DNA of 11,720 nt from Methanodesulfokora sp964525965. GTDB lineage: Archaea; Korarchaeota; Korarchaeia; Korarchaeales; Korarchaeaceae. The notes under the pieces were generated by a model. The model did no database searches. It was not told where the DNA came from and saw only the letters and a list, made by a program, of their open reading frames with translations. Position numbers and translations under genes: made by a program. Below are positions 1 through 5,252 of the stretch, piece after piece. The number at the start of each line of letters is the position of its first letter. The first letter of the stretch is position 1. The DNA lies in NCBI GenBank assembly GCA_964525965.1, contig CAZGKA010000124.1, forward strand, positions 1 through 11,720, written 5' to 3'.

Positions 1-579
1 TGATAACATCTTTGGACAGAAAACCATTTTGCCATATCTCCCAGCCTTCATGGAGAACAGCACATCCTCTGAAATTTTCTTGTCCGGAAACCCTCCCAGC
101 AACTTGAAAACACTCTTCCTGTACGCGCAGTTGAGCCCTAAGAAATGGGGTATCCTCAGGACCCCCGTGGCTCTCACCAAAAAGTTATATGAAAATAGAT
201 AAGATGCCTTCATGAATAAAGAGCTATCCTTCTCCAGGGGGAGCACCGGTCCTGTGGCACCGACGACCTCCTTTGAGGAGAAGCACTCCACGATGGATCT
301 TCCCCAGGAGCTTCCAACCACAGTATCTGCATCCACAAAAGCGAGTATGCTCCCTTTGGCTCTGGAGGCCCCCACATTCCTAGCTTTTCCTGGAGTATCA
401 AGTTTGACATCCGAGATGATGAGATCAGCATATTCCTCAGCGATATCCAGAGTTCCATCAGTACTTCCGCCATCTGCAACTATTATTTCCTTCACAAACT
501 CCCTCTGCCTGTCGAGCGAGAGGAGACATCTCCTCAGATATCTCTCCTCATTCTTAGTAGCAATTATTACCGAGATCAA
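1..579 (-). CDS. Family 2 glycosyltransferase, N-terminal 193 residues (3' end outside window)
   Basis: This is a GT-A fold, family 2 glycosyltransferase that moves a sugar from a nucleotide-sugar to an acceptor; the actual substrates cannot be read from the sequence. The protein opens with the typical first strand (ISVIIATKNEERYL), followed by VADGGSTDGT at about residues 34-43, the metal/nucleotide-binding DAD triad at 83-85, and a GGFP...SEDV segment at about 162-173 that corresponds to the acceptor-side ED motif. The C-terminal part, where membrane segments would lie if present, is cut off. No ATG begins the frame. I chose a TTG at 577-579 because an in-frame TGA lies 12 bases upstream and a GAGAGGGA ribosome site sits 6 bases before it. 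It starts 29 bases after the DUF92 gene and is probably cotranscribed with it. Family assignment is firm, function open. Confidence 0.88.
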   Translation of the reverse strand, partial: MISVIIATKNEERYLRRCLLSLDRQREFVKEIIVADGGSTDGTLDIAEEYADLIISDVKLDTPGKARNVGASRAKGSILAFVDADTVVGSSWGRSIVECFSSKEVVGATGPVLPLEKDSSLFMKASYLFSYNFLVRATGVLRIPHFLGLNCAYRKSVFKLLGGFPDKKISEDVLFSMKAGRYGKMVFCPKMLS

Positions 580-608
580 GTAATATCCCTCTCAAAGCCA
601 AAAATTTA

Positions 609-1415
609 TTATATGAAATAATAAAGTACTATCCCTAGGATCCCCGCAAACACACTTATCGAGGCATTTACGACATCGTTGTTAACAAAACTAACGCCCT
701 TAACAAGTTCTGCAGGCACTCCACAATGGTATTTCTCCTCGATCATCTTGTCACATATAGGGCATCTGTATTTCGCCTCGAGCGTAGCTCCAAGCACGCT
801 ATCCATGAGATTACCCATAAATCCCGCAAAGATAGGAATCAGGAGGTACCAATTTAACCCTAAAAACGGTATCGCTTCAATCGATATTATTATCGGAGCG
901 ATCAAACCAGCTAACGTTCCCTTAACGGATACCGCTCCAGAAGTTCCGGCCGGAACTCTCTTCCATGAAAACAGGAGAATTGGATCGGTGTGGCTTAAGG
1001 TTCCTATCTCGTTGCTCAGAGTATCGGATAGATCGGCCGCTATCGCTGAAAGAAATGCCAGAAGAAATGCTTGTGAGGAAAAGATCTTCCAAAGCACCAA
1101 GAATATGAAGGGCGGGAGGCCGTTACTCACCACGTTGTTCCAGCTTCTAGCACCCTGTCTCTTCTCCGCCGCTCCTTTTTTCATCTTTATACTATATTTA
1201 TATTTAGTAAATATGCTGGCGAGGAGGAAGAAAGTTAACAGCGGTATGAACGCCATCAGGCCACCCACAAATACATATGTGCTTCCTACGACTATCCCGG
1301 CCACCAATCCTGCAAAGTCCACTGCTCTTTTGGATAAACTCAGGAGACCAAATAATAGAACCATGGAGAGCCCTAAAAGGACGTCGATAAGGTTAGTGCA
1401 AATTATTGTATTCAT
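609..1415 (-). CDS. DUF92/TMEM19 family integral membrane protein (possible polyprenyl-phosphate/CTP kinase relative)
   Basis: A 268-residue polytopic membrane protein. Hydrophobic segments run through about residues 8-70, 100-127, 165-205 and 252-268. The family's conserved blocks are all present: R-x-ARSWNNVVSNG (about 87-99), AADLSDTLSNEIG (126-138), a VPAGTSGAVS block (154-163), GNLMDSVLGATLE (201-213) and a C-terminal NND-VN (245-250). A CPIC...HC cluster at 218-231 looks like a small metal-binding hairpin and, as I recall, is usual for the family. DUF92 includes cyanobacterial and plant phytyl-phosphate kinases and is related to CTP-dependent prenol kinases, so a role in polyprenol phosphate metabolism is plausible but inferred. 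The ATG start has a GAGAGG site 8 bases upstream. The glycosyltransferase follows after 29 bases. Family call is strong, biochemical role uncertain. Confidence 0.85.
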   Translation of the reverse strand: MNTIICTNLIDVLLGLSMVLLFGLLSLSKRAVDFAGLVAGIVVGSTYVFVGGLMAFIPLLTFFLLASIFTKYKYSIKMKKGAAEKRQGARSWNNVVSNGLPPFIFLVLWKIFSSQAFLLAFLSAIAADLSDTLSNEIGTLSHTDPILLFSWKRVPAGTSGAVSVKGTLAGLIAPIIISIEAIPFLGLNWYLLIPIFAGFMGNLMDSVLGATLEAKYRCPICDKMIEEKYHCGVPAELVKGVSFVNNDVVNASISVFAGILGIVLYYFI

Positions 1416-1450
1416 TTTTGGACGCCTCTCCCACTGCTATGACCAATAGA

Positions 1451-1459
1451 ATTTTTAAG
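1451..1459. promoter_or_regulatory. Shared box A/TATA element between DUF92 gene and tRNA-Pro(GGG)
   Basis: ATTTTTAAG reads as TTTTTAAG towards the tRNA, about 22-30 bases before its mature 5' end. On the other strand it reads CTTAAAAAT, about 36-44 bases before the DUF92 ATG. Both spacings fit an archaeal TATA-box/TBP site. Inferred from position and composition only. Confidence 0.5.
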
Positions 1460-1480
1460 TTGAACTGCCCCCCGGAATAG

Positions 1481-1556
1481 GGGGCCGTGGTCTAGCTTGG
1501 ATTAGGATGCCAGCCTGGGGCGCTGGTGGTCCCGGGTTCAAATCCCGGCGGCCCCA
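1481..1556 (+). tRNA. tRNA-Pro (anticodon GGG)
   Basis: A cloverleaf can be folded by eye. The acceptor stem is GGGGCCG with CGGCCCC, the anticodon stem is CCAGC/GCTGG with loop CTGGGGC (anticodon GGG, reading CCC/CCU), and the T arm is CCGGG-TTCAAAT-CCCGG. The discriminator is A73, and CCA is not encoded. No intron. Its last 19 bases lie antisense to the end of the elp3 coding region. A box A-like element lies at about -26. Confidence 0.95.
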
Positions 1557-2974
1557 TCTCTGTCCTTGTACATGTAGAACGAACCACTCATCCTCCTATA
1601 TCCAAGTCTTCTGAAGTACTCCCTAGCACCCACACCGGATATCACAAGGATCCTCCTGACTCTGTACTCCCCAAAAGCTATTTCCTCGGCTCTCTTCATG
1701 AGCATTCTTCCAAATCCTCTATGCTGGGCAGCTATATCCGTGGGCATCTCGCCGACTGGTATCTGTGGTCCGTAAACATGAACCTCCCTTATCAAAGCAG
1801 TGTTGCCGCAAACCTCCCATCTATGGGCTTTTTTGGAAGGTATCCTGAGTCTTAACACCCCGAAGAGAACATCCATCTCTCTATCTTCAACAGAAAGAAA
1901 TATTTCTGTGCCCTCTCCAGCAGAGTACCTCTCTTCCGTGATCTCTGCATGATCAAACCTGACAGGAACTCCTCTGCGGTGGGCTCTGCCCACTTCTCTG
2001 AACCTTATCTCCCTTATCCCGACTCCTTCCCTCATCAACTTTTCCTCAACAAGCTGTCTTATGTTCCTCCTTTTCGGACCAGCCTCTATTCTGGAGGCAG
2101 GTATGTCTCTCTGAACGTGCTGCACCCTGACCCATTTCGGGAGGATTCTGTAGATCTCCTCTAGGAGCTCCATAAACTCTTCCTCAGATAGAGGACGGTA
2201 CTCTCCACGTCTCCACATGTCGTACAACTCAGTTCCTTTTATGACGAGTGTTGGGTAGATCTTCAGCATGTCCGGTCTGTAGTGCTCGTCGGAGAATATC
2301 TCCCTAAACATCCTGATGTCCCTGTCCAGATCGCTGCCAGGAAGCCCGGGCATCAGGTGGTAGCACACTTTGTACCCAGCATCTCTGAGAAACCTCGTTG
2401 ACTCTTTGACAACTTCAACGCCGTGACCTCTCCTGATGATCCCTAAAACATCTTCGTAGATGGATTGAACCCCTATTTCTACTCTCGTTGCTCCTAGTCT
2501 GAGCATGAGGTCTATCTGGGGTGGTAGGGCCCAATCAGGTCTTGTCTCTATGGTTAAAACCGTGCACCTGCATAGGGCTTTCTCGTTTCTGGCGTGTGCC
2601 TCCTCTACCGATCTGCTAGGCACTTCTTTACTGGAGGGAAAATCATTCATCGCATCAAAACATCTCGTTATGAAGATCTCCTGCTCCCTCTCCGGCATGG
2701 AGGTGAAGGTTCCGCCCATGACTATGAGCTCCACCTTGGAGGGGAAGAACCCGGCCCTCCTGAACTGCTCGAGTCTCTCTTTAACTTGGAGATATGGATC
2801 GTAGGATACTCTTCTTGCCCTGATCACAGCAGGGGACTCGTCCACATAACTCTGAGGAACACAATCTCCTCCAGGGCAGTATATACATCTCCCATGTGGA
2901 CATGGATGGGGAGGCGTCATGACAGCCACGACAGCAACCCCCGAGAGAATTCTCGCCCTCTTGACCAAAGTCAC
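1538..2974 (-). CDS. elp3: Elp3-family radical SAM/acetyltransferase, tRNA wobble-uridine carboxymethylation
   Basis: Elp3 uses S-adenosylmethionine and acetyl-CoA to put a carboxymethyl group on C5 of wobble U34 in tRNA; archaea appear to do this with Elp3 alone. Residues 20-300 are the radical SAM domain, with the cluster cysteines C25, C30 and C33 in CPHGRCIYC, then GGTFTSMP at 87-94 and VEIGVQS at 165-171. The C-terminal GNAT domain covers about 360-472, with the acetyl-CoA loop QHRGFGRMLM at 417-426 and ISGVGAREYFRRLGY at 445-459. The first possible start (GTG, 2972-2974) overlaps the upstream methyltransferase stop as GTGA, but a GGAGG ends only one base before it. TTG at 2966-2968 is better spaced (7 bases). 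Either way it is shorter at the N-terminus than many Elp3 proteins and lacks the CxCxxC often seen before REVG. The stop codon lies inside tRNA-Pro on the opposite strand. Confidence 0.95.
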   Translation of the reverse strand: MTLVKRARILSGVAVVAVMTPPHPCPHGRCIYCPGGDCVPQSYVDESPAVIRARRVSYDPYLQVKERLEQFRRAGFFPSKVELIVMGGTFTSMPEREQEIFITRCFDAMNDFPSSKEVPSRSVEEAHARNEKALCRCTVLTIETRPDWALPPQIDLMLRLGATRVEIGVQSIYEDVLGIIRRGHGVEVVKESTRFLRDAGYKVCYHLMPGLPGSDLDRDIRMFREIFSDEHYRPDMLKIYPTLVIKGTELYDMWRRGEYRPLSEEEFMELLEEIYRILPKWVRVQHVQRDIPASRIEAGPKRRNIRQLVEEKLMREGVGIREIRFREVGRAHRRGVPVRFDHAEITEERYSAGEGTEIFLSVEDREMDVLFGVLRLRIPSKKAHRWEVCGNTALIREVHVYGPQIPVGEMPTDIAAQHRGFGRMLMKRAEEIAFGEYRVRRILVISGVGAREYFRRLGYRRMSGSFYMYKDRDGAAGI

Positions 2975-3648
2975 TCCTCCCTCGAAGCTAGAACCACGTG
3001 ATTCTCAGAAAAAAACCTGGTCTTGAAGCTTTTTCCATATGCGGCAAGTACTTTAAGGCCTGATCTCCTGACCAGATCTGTGAGCTCCCTCCTAGTCATC
3101 AAGTGGTAATATCTGAGCAGCCTTTTCTTCGATCCCCACGGCACATATATATCGCCGAACTCCTTCCCTTTCAGAGCTTCTACAATCATCTTGGGTATTT
3201 TTCTGAAGAACCTGGGCTGAAAAAGAGCCCAAGCACTTATAACAGCGAGACCTTTCGGTTTTAGAATTCTCCTAATCTCCTTTAAGGCTGCGTTTCTTTC
3301 ATCTCTCGGTAAGTGATGCAGGGCCGCTATGAACAGCACGCCGTCAAAGCACTGATCCCTAAATGGAAGACTGCTAGCATCGCATTGGACTCTTGGGGGG
3401 CTGGGCCTCTTCCTTCCAACTACCTTCAGCATGTTAAATGAGATGTCTGCGAACACGACATAGGACCCCCGATCCGAGAGGTAGATACCGTTTCTCCCGT
3501 TCCCACACCCGAGGTCAAGAAGCCTCCCCCTTCCTAAAAGTAAGGAGGCTTCTTCAACCCAGACCCTGCTCCTGCTTCTGTCAAATTCCTCAGCTATGGC
3601 GTCAAACACGTGCATGATCTCCTTTTTGACTTTTTCAGTAGAGTCCAT
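2971..3648 (-). CDS. trm9: Trm9/ALKBH8-like SAM-dependent tRNA methyltransferase
   Basis: A 225-residue class I methyltransferase. Motif I is DLGCGNGRNG at 45-54, an acidic SAM-ribose site follows at FADIS (66-70), CDASSLPFRD lies at 89-98, and ALHHL at 109-113. Several features point to the Trm9/ALKBH8 group rather than a generic methyltransferase: FDAIAEEFDRSRSRVW before motif I, the ISAWALFQ strand (137-144), YYHLMTRREL (180-189) and the ENHVVL ending. Trm9 methylates the carboxymethyl made by Elp3 to give mcm5U34, usually with the activator Trm112, which is not seen here. The gene overlaps elp3 by four bases, which strongly supports this pathway. The ATG at 3646-3648 has AAGGAG directly adjacent. 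An ATG at codon 12 has another AAGGAG 3 bases before it and is an alternative start. Methyltransferase certain; Trm9 subfamily likely. Confidence 0.85.
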   Translation of the reverse strand: MDSTEKVKKEIMHVFDAIAEEFDRSRSRVWVEEASLLLGRGRLLDLGCGNGRNGIYLSDRGSYVVFADISFNMLKVVGRKRPSPPRVQCDASSLPFRDQCFDGVLFIAALHHLPRDERNAALKEIRRILKPKGLAVISAWALFQPRFFRKIPKMIVEALKGKEFGDIYVPWGSKKRLLRYYHLMTRRELTDLVRRSGLKVLAAYGKSFKTRFFSENHVVLASREE

Positions 3649-3694
3649 CTCCTTAAGAAACCCATCAAGTATCGAGTTAAAGAGTTAAGGAATC

Positions 3695-3708
3695 AATTTT
3701 TTATTTAG
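3695..3708. promoter_or_regulatory. AT-rich TATA/box A element between trm9-like gene and tRNA-Pro(CGG)
   Basis: On the minus strand CTAAATAAAAAATT lies about 47-60 bases before the methyltransferase ATG. This would give a leader of roughly 25 bases carrying the ribosome site. The same block is 31-44 bases before the mature 5' end of tRNA-Pro(CGG), acceptable if that transcript has a short 5' leader. Inferred from composition and spacing. Confidence 0.45.
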
Positions 3709-3738
3709 TAGGCCCCTCTCTCTCCAAGTGGATCGGGC

Positions 3739-3812
3739 GGGGGCGTAGTCTAGCTTGGCTAGGATGGAGGCCTCGGGAGCCTCAGACCCGGGTTCAAATC
3801 CCGGCGCCCCCA
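3739..3812 (+). tRNA. tRNA-Pro (anticodon CGG)
   Basis: The acceptor stem is GGGGGCG/CGCCCCC, the anticodon stem is GAGGC/GCCTC with loop CTCGGGA (anticodon CGG), and the T arm is CCGGG-TTCAAAT-CCCGG. Discriminator A73, no CCA encoded, no intron. Twenty bases around the T arm (3787-3806) are identical to tRNA-Pro(GGG), as expected of paralogues. The T-rich stretch at about 3860-3872 could end its transcript. The 86 bases to the next tRNA hold no gene I can support. Confidence 0.95.
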
Positions 3813-3898
3813 TGTTCCGGACTCCATGATCGAGAAGGCAAAGGAGCTTCAGAACACTTTCTTCGCTTTTCTCCAGAACTCTTTCAGCTCAAATAGAA

Positions 3899-3983
3899 CG
3901 CCGGGGGTGGGATTTGAACCCACGCGGCCCAACGGGCCACTGGCTTAGCAGGCCAGCCCCCTACCGGGCTAGGGCACCCCGGC
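3899..3983 (-). tRNA. tRNA-Ser (anticodon GCT)
   Basis: Read on the minus strand, the acceptor stem is GCCGGGG/CCCCGGC, the anticodon stem is CTGGC/GCCAG with loop CTGCTAA (anticodon GCT, reading AGC/AGU), and there is a long class II variable arm of about 16 bases built on GGCCC/GGGCC. The T arm is GTGGG-TTCAAAT-CCCAC. Discriminator G73 fits serine. No CCA is encoded. It starts 24 bases after the tfe stop on the same strand, with its own box A-like element overlapping that stop. Confidence 0.95.
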
Positions 3984-4004
3984 ACACCTATCTCCGCAGG
4001 AGGA

Positions 4005-4017
4005 GATTTAAAAACTT
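4005..4017 (-). promoter_or_regulatory. Box A-like promoter of tRNA-Ser, overlapping the tfe stop codon
   Basis: AAGTTTTTAAATC on the minus strand is centred about 27 bases before the mature 5' end of tRNA-Ser, the usual archaeal TATA spacing. It includes the last Ser/Phe codons and TAA stop of tfe. The tRNA can therefore be transcribed independently or read through from tfe. A 5-bp hairpin (TCTCC/GGAGA, 3991-4006) lies between the two. Confidence 0.45.
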
Positions 4018-4565
4018 GTCCTTCCAGACGATCCCGAATTTCTTTCAAAAATCTCTAGGGCCTCCTTGAGAATTTTTATGTAGCTGTCAACAGTTTTCTT
4101 AACCCTGTCTCTGTCCATCGGTACTAACATAGCGCCACACACATCACACACAGCTCCTCTCCCCGATGAGAGAAGTCTCATCATTTCATCTAGGGTTATC
4201 CTCCTATGAGATGGATCTGAGGCACACACATAAAACTCCGTCCCGTTCTGCTTCTGAAGATATTTACTCAGGTTCTCTATGGCCTCTCTGAGCCTCTTGA
4301 CTATATATTTACTGAACTCGTTCCTGTTCAGTTTCCAATAAACCTTTCTTATCCCTTCTTCCCTATCTATGTCAACCTTAGTTCTTATGGCCAGGTTTTC
4401 CTCCTGCATGATGTAGAGGATTCTTCTAAGCTCGGAAGGTTTCATCCTCGTAGCTTCTATTAGATCACCCTCCTCGATCTCTTTGAAATCCATGGTCTTC
4501 AGTATCTTCTCAGCAAGTCTCCTGTCACCTATAGCCATGGTGAGGGCTATGATATCGGTGGACAT
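4008..4565 (-). CDS. tfe: Transcription factor E (TFIIE-alpha homologue)
   Basis: Archaeal TFE helps open promoter DNA and stabilises the initiation complex by binding the RNA polymerase clamp and stalk. The 185-residue protein has an N-terminal winged helix (about residues 5-85, including KPSELRRILYIMQEENLAI and VYWKLN), a helical linker (about 86-108), and a zinc-ribbon region ending in CDVCGAMLVP (140-149), followed by a helical tail. This is the normal order and length for archaeal TFE. The ribbon is unusual: only C114 is present where a CxxC is expected, followed by His120, then C140 and C143. The ATG start has a weak AGGAAAAGAG upstream and a TATA-like element 31-46 bases before it. tRNA-Ser follows on the same strand. 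Fold and context make the TFE call good; zinc binding is inferred. Confidence 0.87.
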   Translation of the reverse strand: MSTDIIALTMAIGDRRLAEKILKTMDFKEIEEGDLIEATRMKPSELRRILYIMQEENLAIRTKVDIDREEGIRKVYWKLNRNEFSKYIVKRLREAIENLSKYLQKQNGTEFYVCASDPSHRRITLDEMMRLLSSGRGAVCDVCGAMLVPMDRDRVKKTVDSYIKILKEALEIFERNSGSSGRTSF

Positions 4566-4595
4566 TTCTCTTTTCCTAGGAATATCTAGAGACGG

Positions 4596-4611
4596 GTAAA
4601 ATTAAATATGG
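4596..4611. promoter_or_regulatory. AT-rich TATA/box A element shared by tfe and tRNA-Thr/Val
   Basis: Positions 4596-4611 (core AAATTAAATATG) are 22-37 bases before the mature 5' end of tRNA-Thr. On the other strand (CATATTTAATTTTAC) they are 31-46 bases before the tfe ATG. Both distances fit a TBP site. Confidence 0.5.
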
Positions 4612-4632
4612 TTACGCTTTTCACCTCACGGA

Positions 4633-4705
4633 GCCCCGGTAGCTCAGCGGTCAGAGCGGCCGCCTTGTAAGCGGCAGGTCGGGGGTTCGAATCCCCCTCG
4701 GGGCT
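4633..4705 (+). tRNA. tRNA-Thr (anticodon TGT)
   Basis: The acceptor stem is GCCCCGG/TCGGGGC with a G-T pair at its base, the D arm is AGCTC...GAGC, the anticodon stem is GCCGC/GCGGC with loop CTTGTAA (anticodon TGT), and the T arm is GGGGG-TTCGAAT-CCCCC. The discriminator is T73, known from some archaeal threonine tRNAs. No CCA, no intron. Only 6 bases (TGTTTT) separate it from tRNA-Val, so the two are almost certainly one transcript. U34 makes it a candidate substrate for the nearby elp3 pathway. Confidence 0.95.
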
Positions 4706-4711
4706 TGTTTT

Positions 4712-4783
4712 GGGCCGGTGGTCTAGTGGCATGACGCCGCCCTTACGAGGCGGAGGTCGTGGGTTCGAGTCCCACCCGGCCCA
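4712..4783 (+). tRNA. tRNA-Val (anticodon TAC)
   Basis: The acceptor stem is GGGCCGG/CCGGCCC, the anticodon stem is CCGCC/GGCGG with loop CTTACGA (anticodon TAC), and the T arm is GTGGG-TTCGAGT-CCCAC. Discriminator A73, no encoded CCA, no intron. It is the second gene of a tRNA-Thr/tRNA-Val pair. Its U34 anticodon is of the kind modified at C5. Confidence 0.95.
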
Positions 4784-4856
4784 TAGGGAACTCCACTTAG
4801 GAAGACTCATCTTTTTATCTTATCCTGACAGTTGGTGAATTTAGGTGGGTCTAGAG

Positions 4857-5135
4857 ATGCCCACATACGTCTTCCTAATATTCTATAAGCTGAAATATCT
4901 GACTCCTGAGGAGGAGGAGAAAGCGCGTGCCCAGTGGGAGGAGATCATGGAAAGCTGGCCATCAAAGATAAGACTTGTGGGCGTTTTCGATCACGCTTGG
5001 GGTAGCTCATATAATGGGTTCATAATTCTTGAGACTGATGATGTGAACACATTTGTTCAGTTCTGGAAATGGTTCAGAGATCAGATAAGATGGTATGTCA
5101 CTGCCACAAAAACGATAATAGCGCTCAAAAGGTAA
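4857..5135 (+). CDS. Small uncharacterised protein, possible ferredoxin-like alpha/beta barrel
   Basis: A 92-residue protein I do not recognise by name. It begins with a strand-like MPTYVFLIFYKL, followed by a charged helix rich in Glu and Lys (TPEEEEKARAQWEEIM), a strand KIRLVGVFDHAWG, a second strand NGFIILETDDV, an aromatic-rich helix (TFVQFWKWFRDQI) and a final strand. This beta-alpha-beta-beta-alpha-beta order resembles small dimeric alpha/beta barrel proteins such as DUF3303-like families; that is inference from pattern. It has no cysteine, no signal peptide and no membrane segment. The ATG at 4857 is preferred over the in-frame GTG at 4845 because AGGTGG ends 8 bases before the ATG, while the GTG lies inside that site. 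It is the only plus-strand protein gene. A TATA-like TTTTTATCTTATCC lies at about 4812-4825. Confidence 0.7.
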   Translation: MPTYVFLIFYKLKYLTPEEEEKARAQWEEIMESWPSKIRLVGVFDHAWGSSYNGFIILETDDVNTFVQFWKWFRDQIRWYVTATKTIIALKR

Positions 5136-5155
5136 AATTGGAAAGTAACTAGAAT

Positions 5156-5211
5156 GGAAAATTAGACTGACTTAATCTTTCTTAAAGGTTTATAGATTAG
5201 TCAGATTTTCC
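5156..5211. repeat. Long imperfect inverted repeat in convergent intergenic region
   Basis: The left arm GGAAAAT (5156-5162) plus CTGACTTAATC (5167-5177) pairs with GATTAGTCAGATTTTCC (5195-5211). This gives 17 base pairs interrupted by a 4-base and a 1-base bulge, around a 17-base loop. The right arm ends in a short T run. It lies 20 bases after the small plus-strand gene. It may be a termination or mRNA 3'-end structure; function is inferred. Confidence 0.5.
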
Positions 5212-5230
5212 TATAGGATCTGTTGATAAC

Positions 5231-5240
5231 TTTTATTTTT
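5231..5240 (+). terminator. Oligo-T stretch, candidate terminator of the small plus-strand gene
   Basis: TTTTATTTTT lies between the convergent small gene and lsm. Archaeal RNA polymerase commonly stops at T-rich tracts. No stable hairpin directly precedes it, though an inverted repeat ends 20 bases earlier. Weak, composition-based call. Confidence 0.35.
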
Positions 5241-5252
5241 CGGGAGCAGTTC

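Noticed and set aside
212..583. A 123-codon plus-strand frame opposite the glycosyltransferase.
   Set aside because: The minus-strand frame matches a glycosyltransferase along its full length. The plus frame has no recognisable motif.
679..1449. A 256-codon plus-strand frame opposite the DUF92 gene.
   Set aside because: All DUF92 signature blocks lie on the minus strand. The plus frame is the long antisense shadow of a membrane protein gene.
1531..3806. A 20-base direct repeat flanks elp3 and trm9, like attachment-site borders of an integrated element.
   Set aside because: Both copies are the T arm of complete tRNA-Pro genes with different anticodons, so the identity is paralogy. No integrase or truncated tRNA fragment is present.
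3826..3948. A short plus-strand frame starting at 3826 and running into tRNA-Ser, with a 24-base near-repeat (CAGAACACTTTC at 3850, CAGAACTCTTTC at 3874).
   Set aside because: Its second half is the well-known antisense-tRNA translation (GVGFEPTRP), it has no ribosome site, and the repeat is too short to mean much.
4586..4810. A 74-codon minus-strand frame across the tRNA-Thr and tRNA-Val genes.
   Set aside because: It reads GWDSNPRPPP-like sequence, the usual antisense translation of tRNA T arms. The tRNAs explain it.
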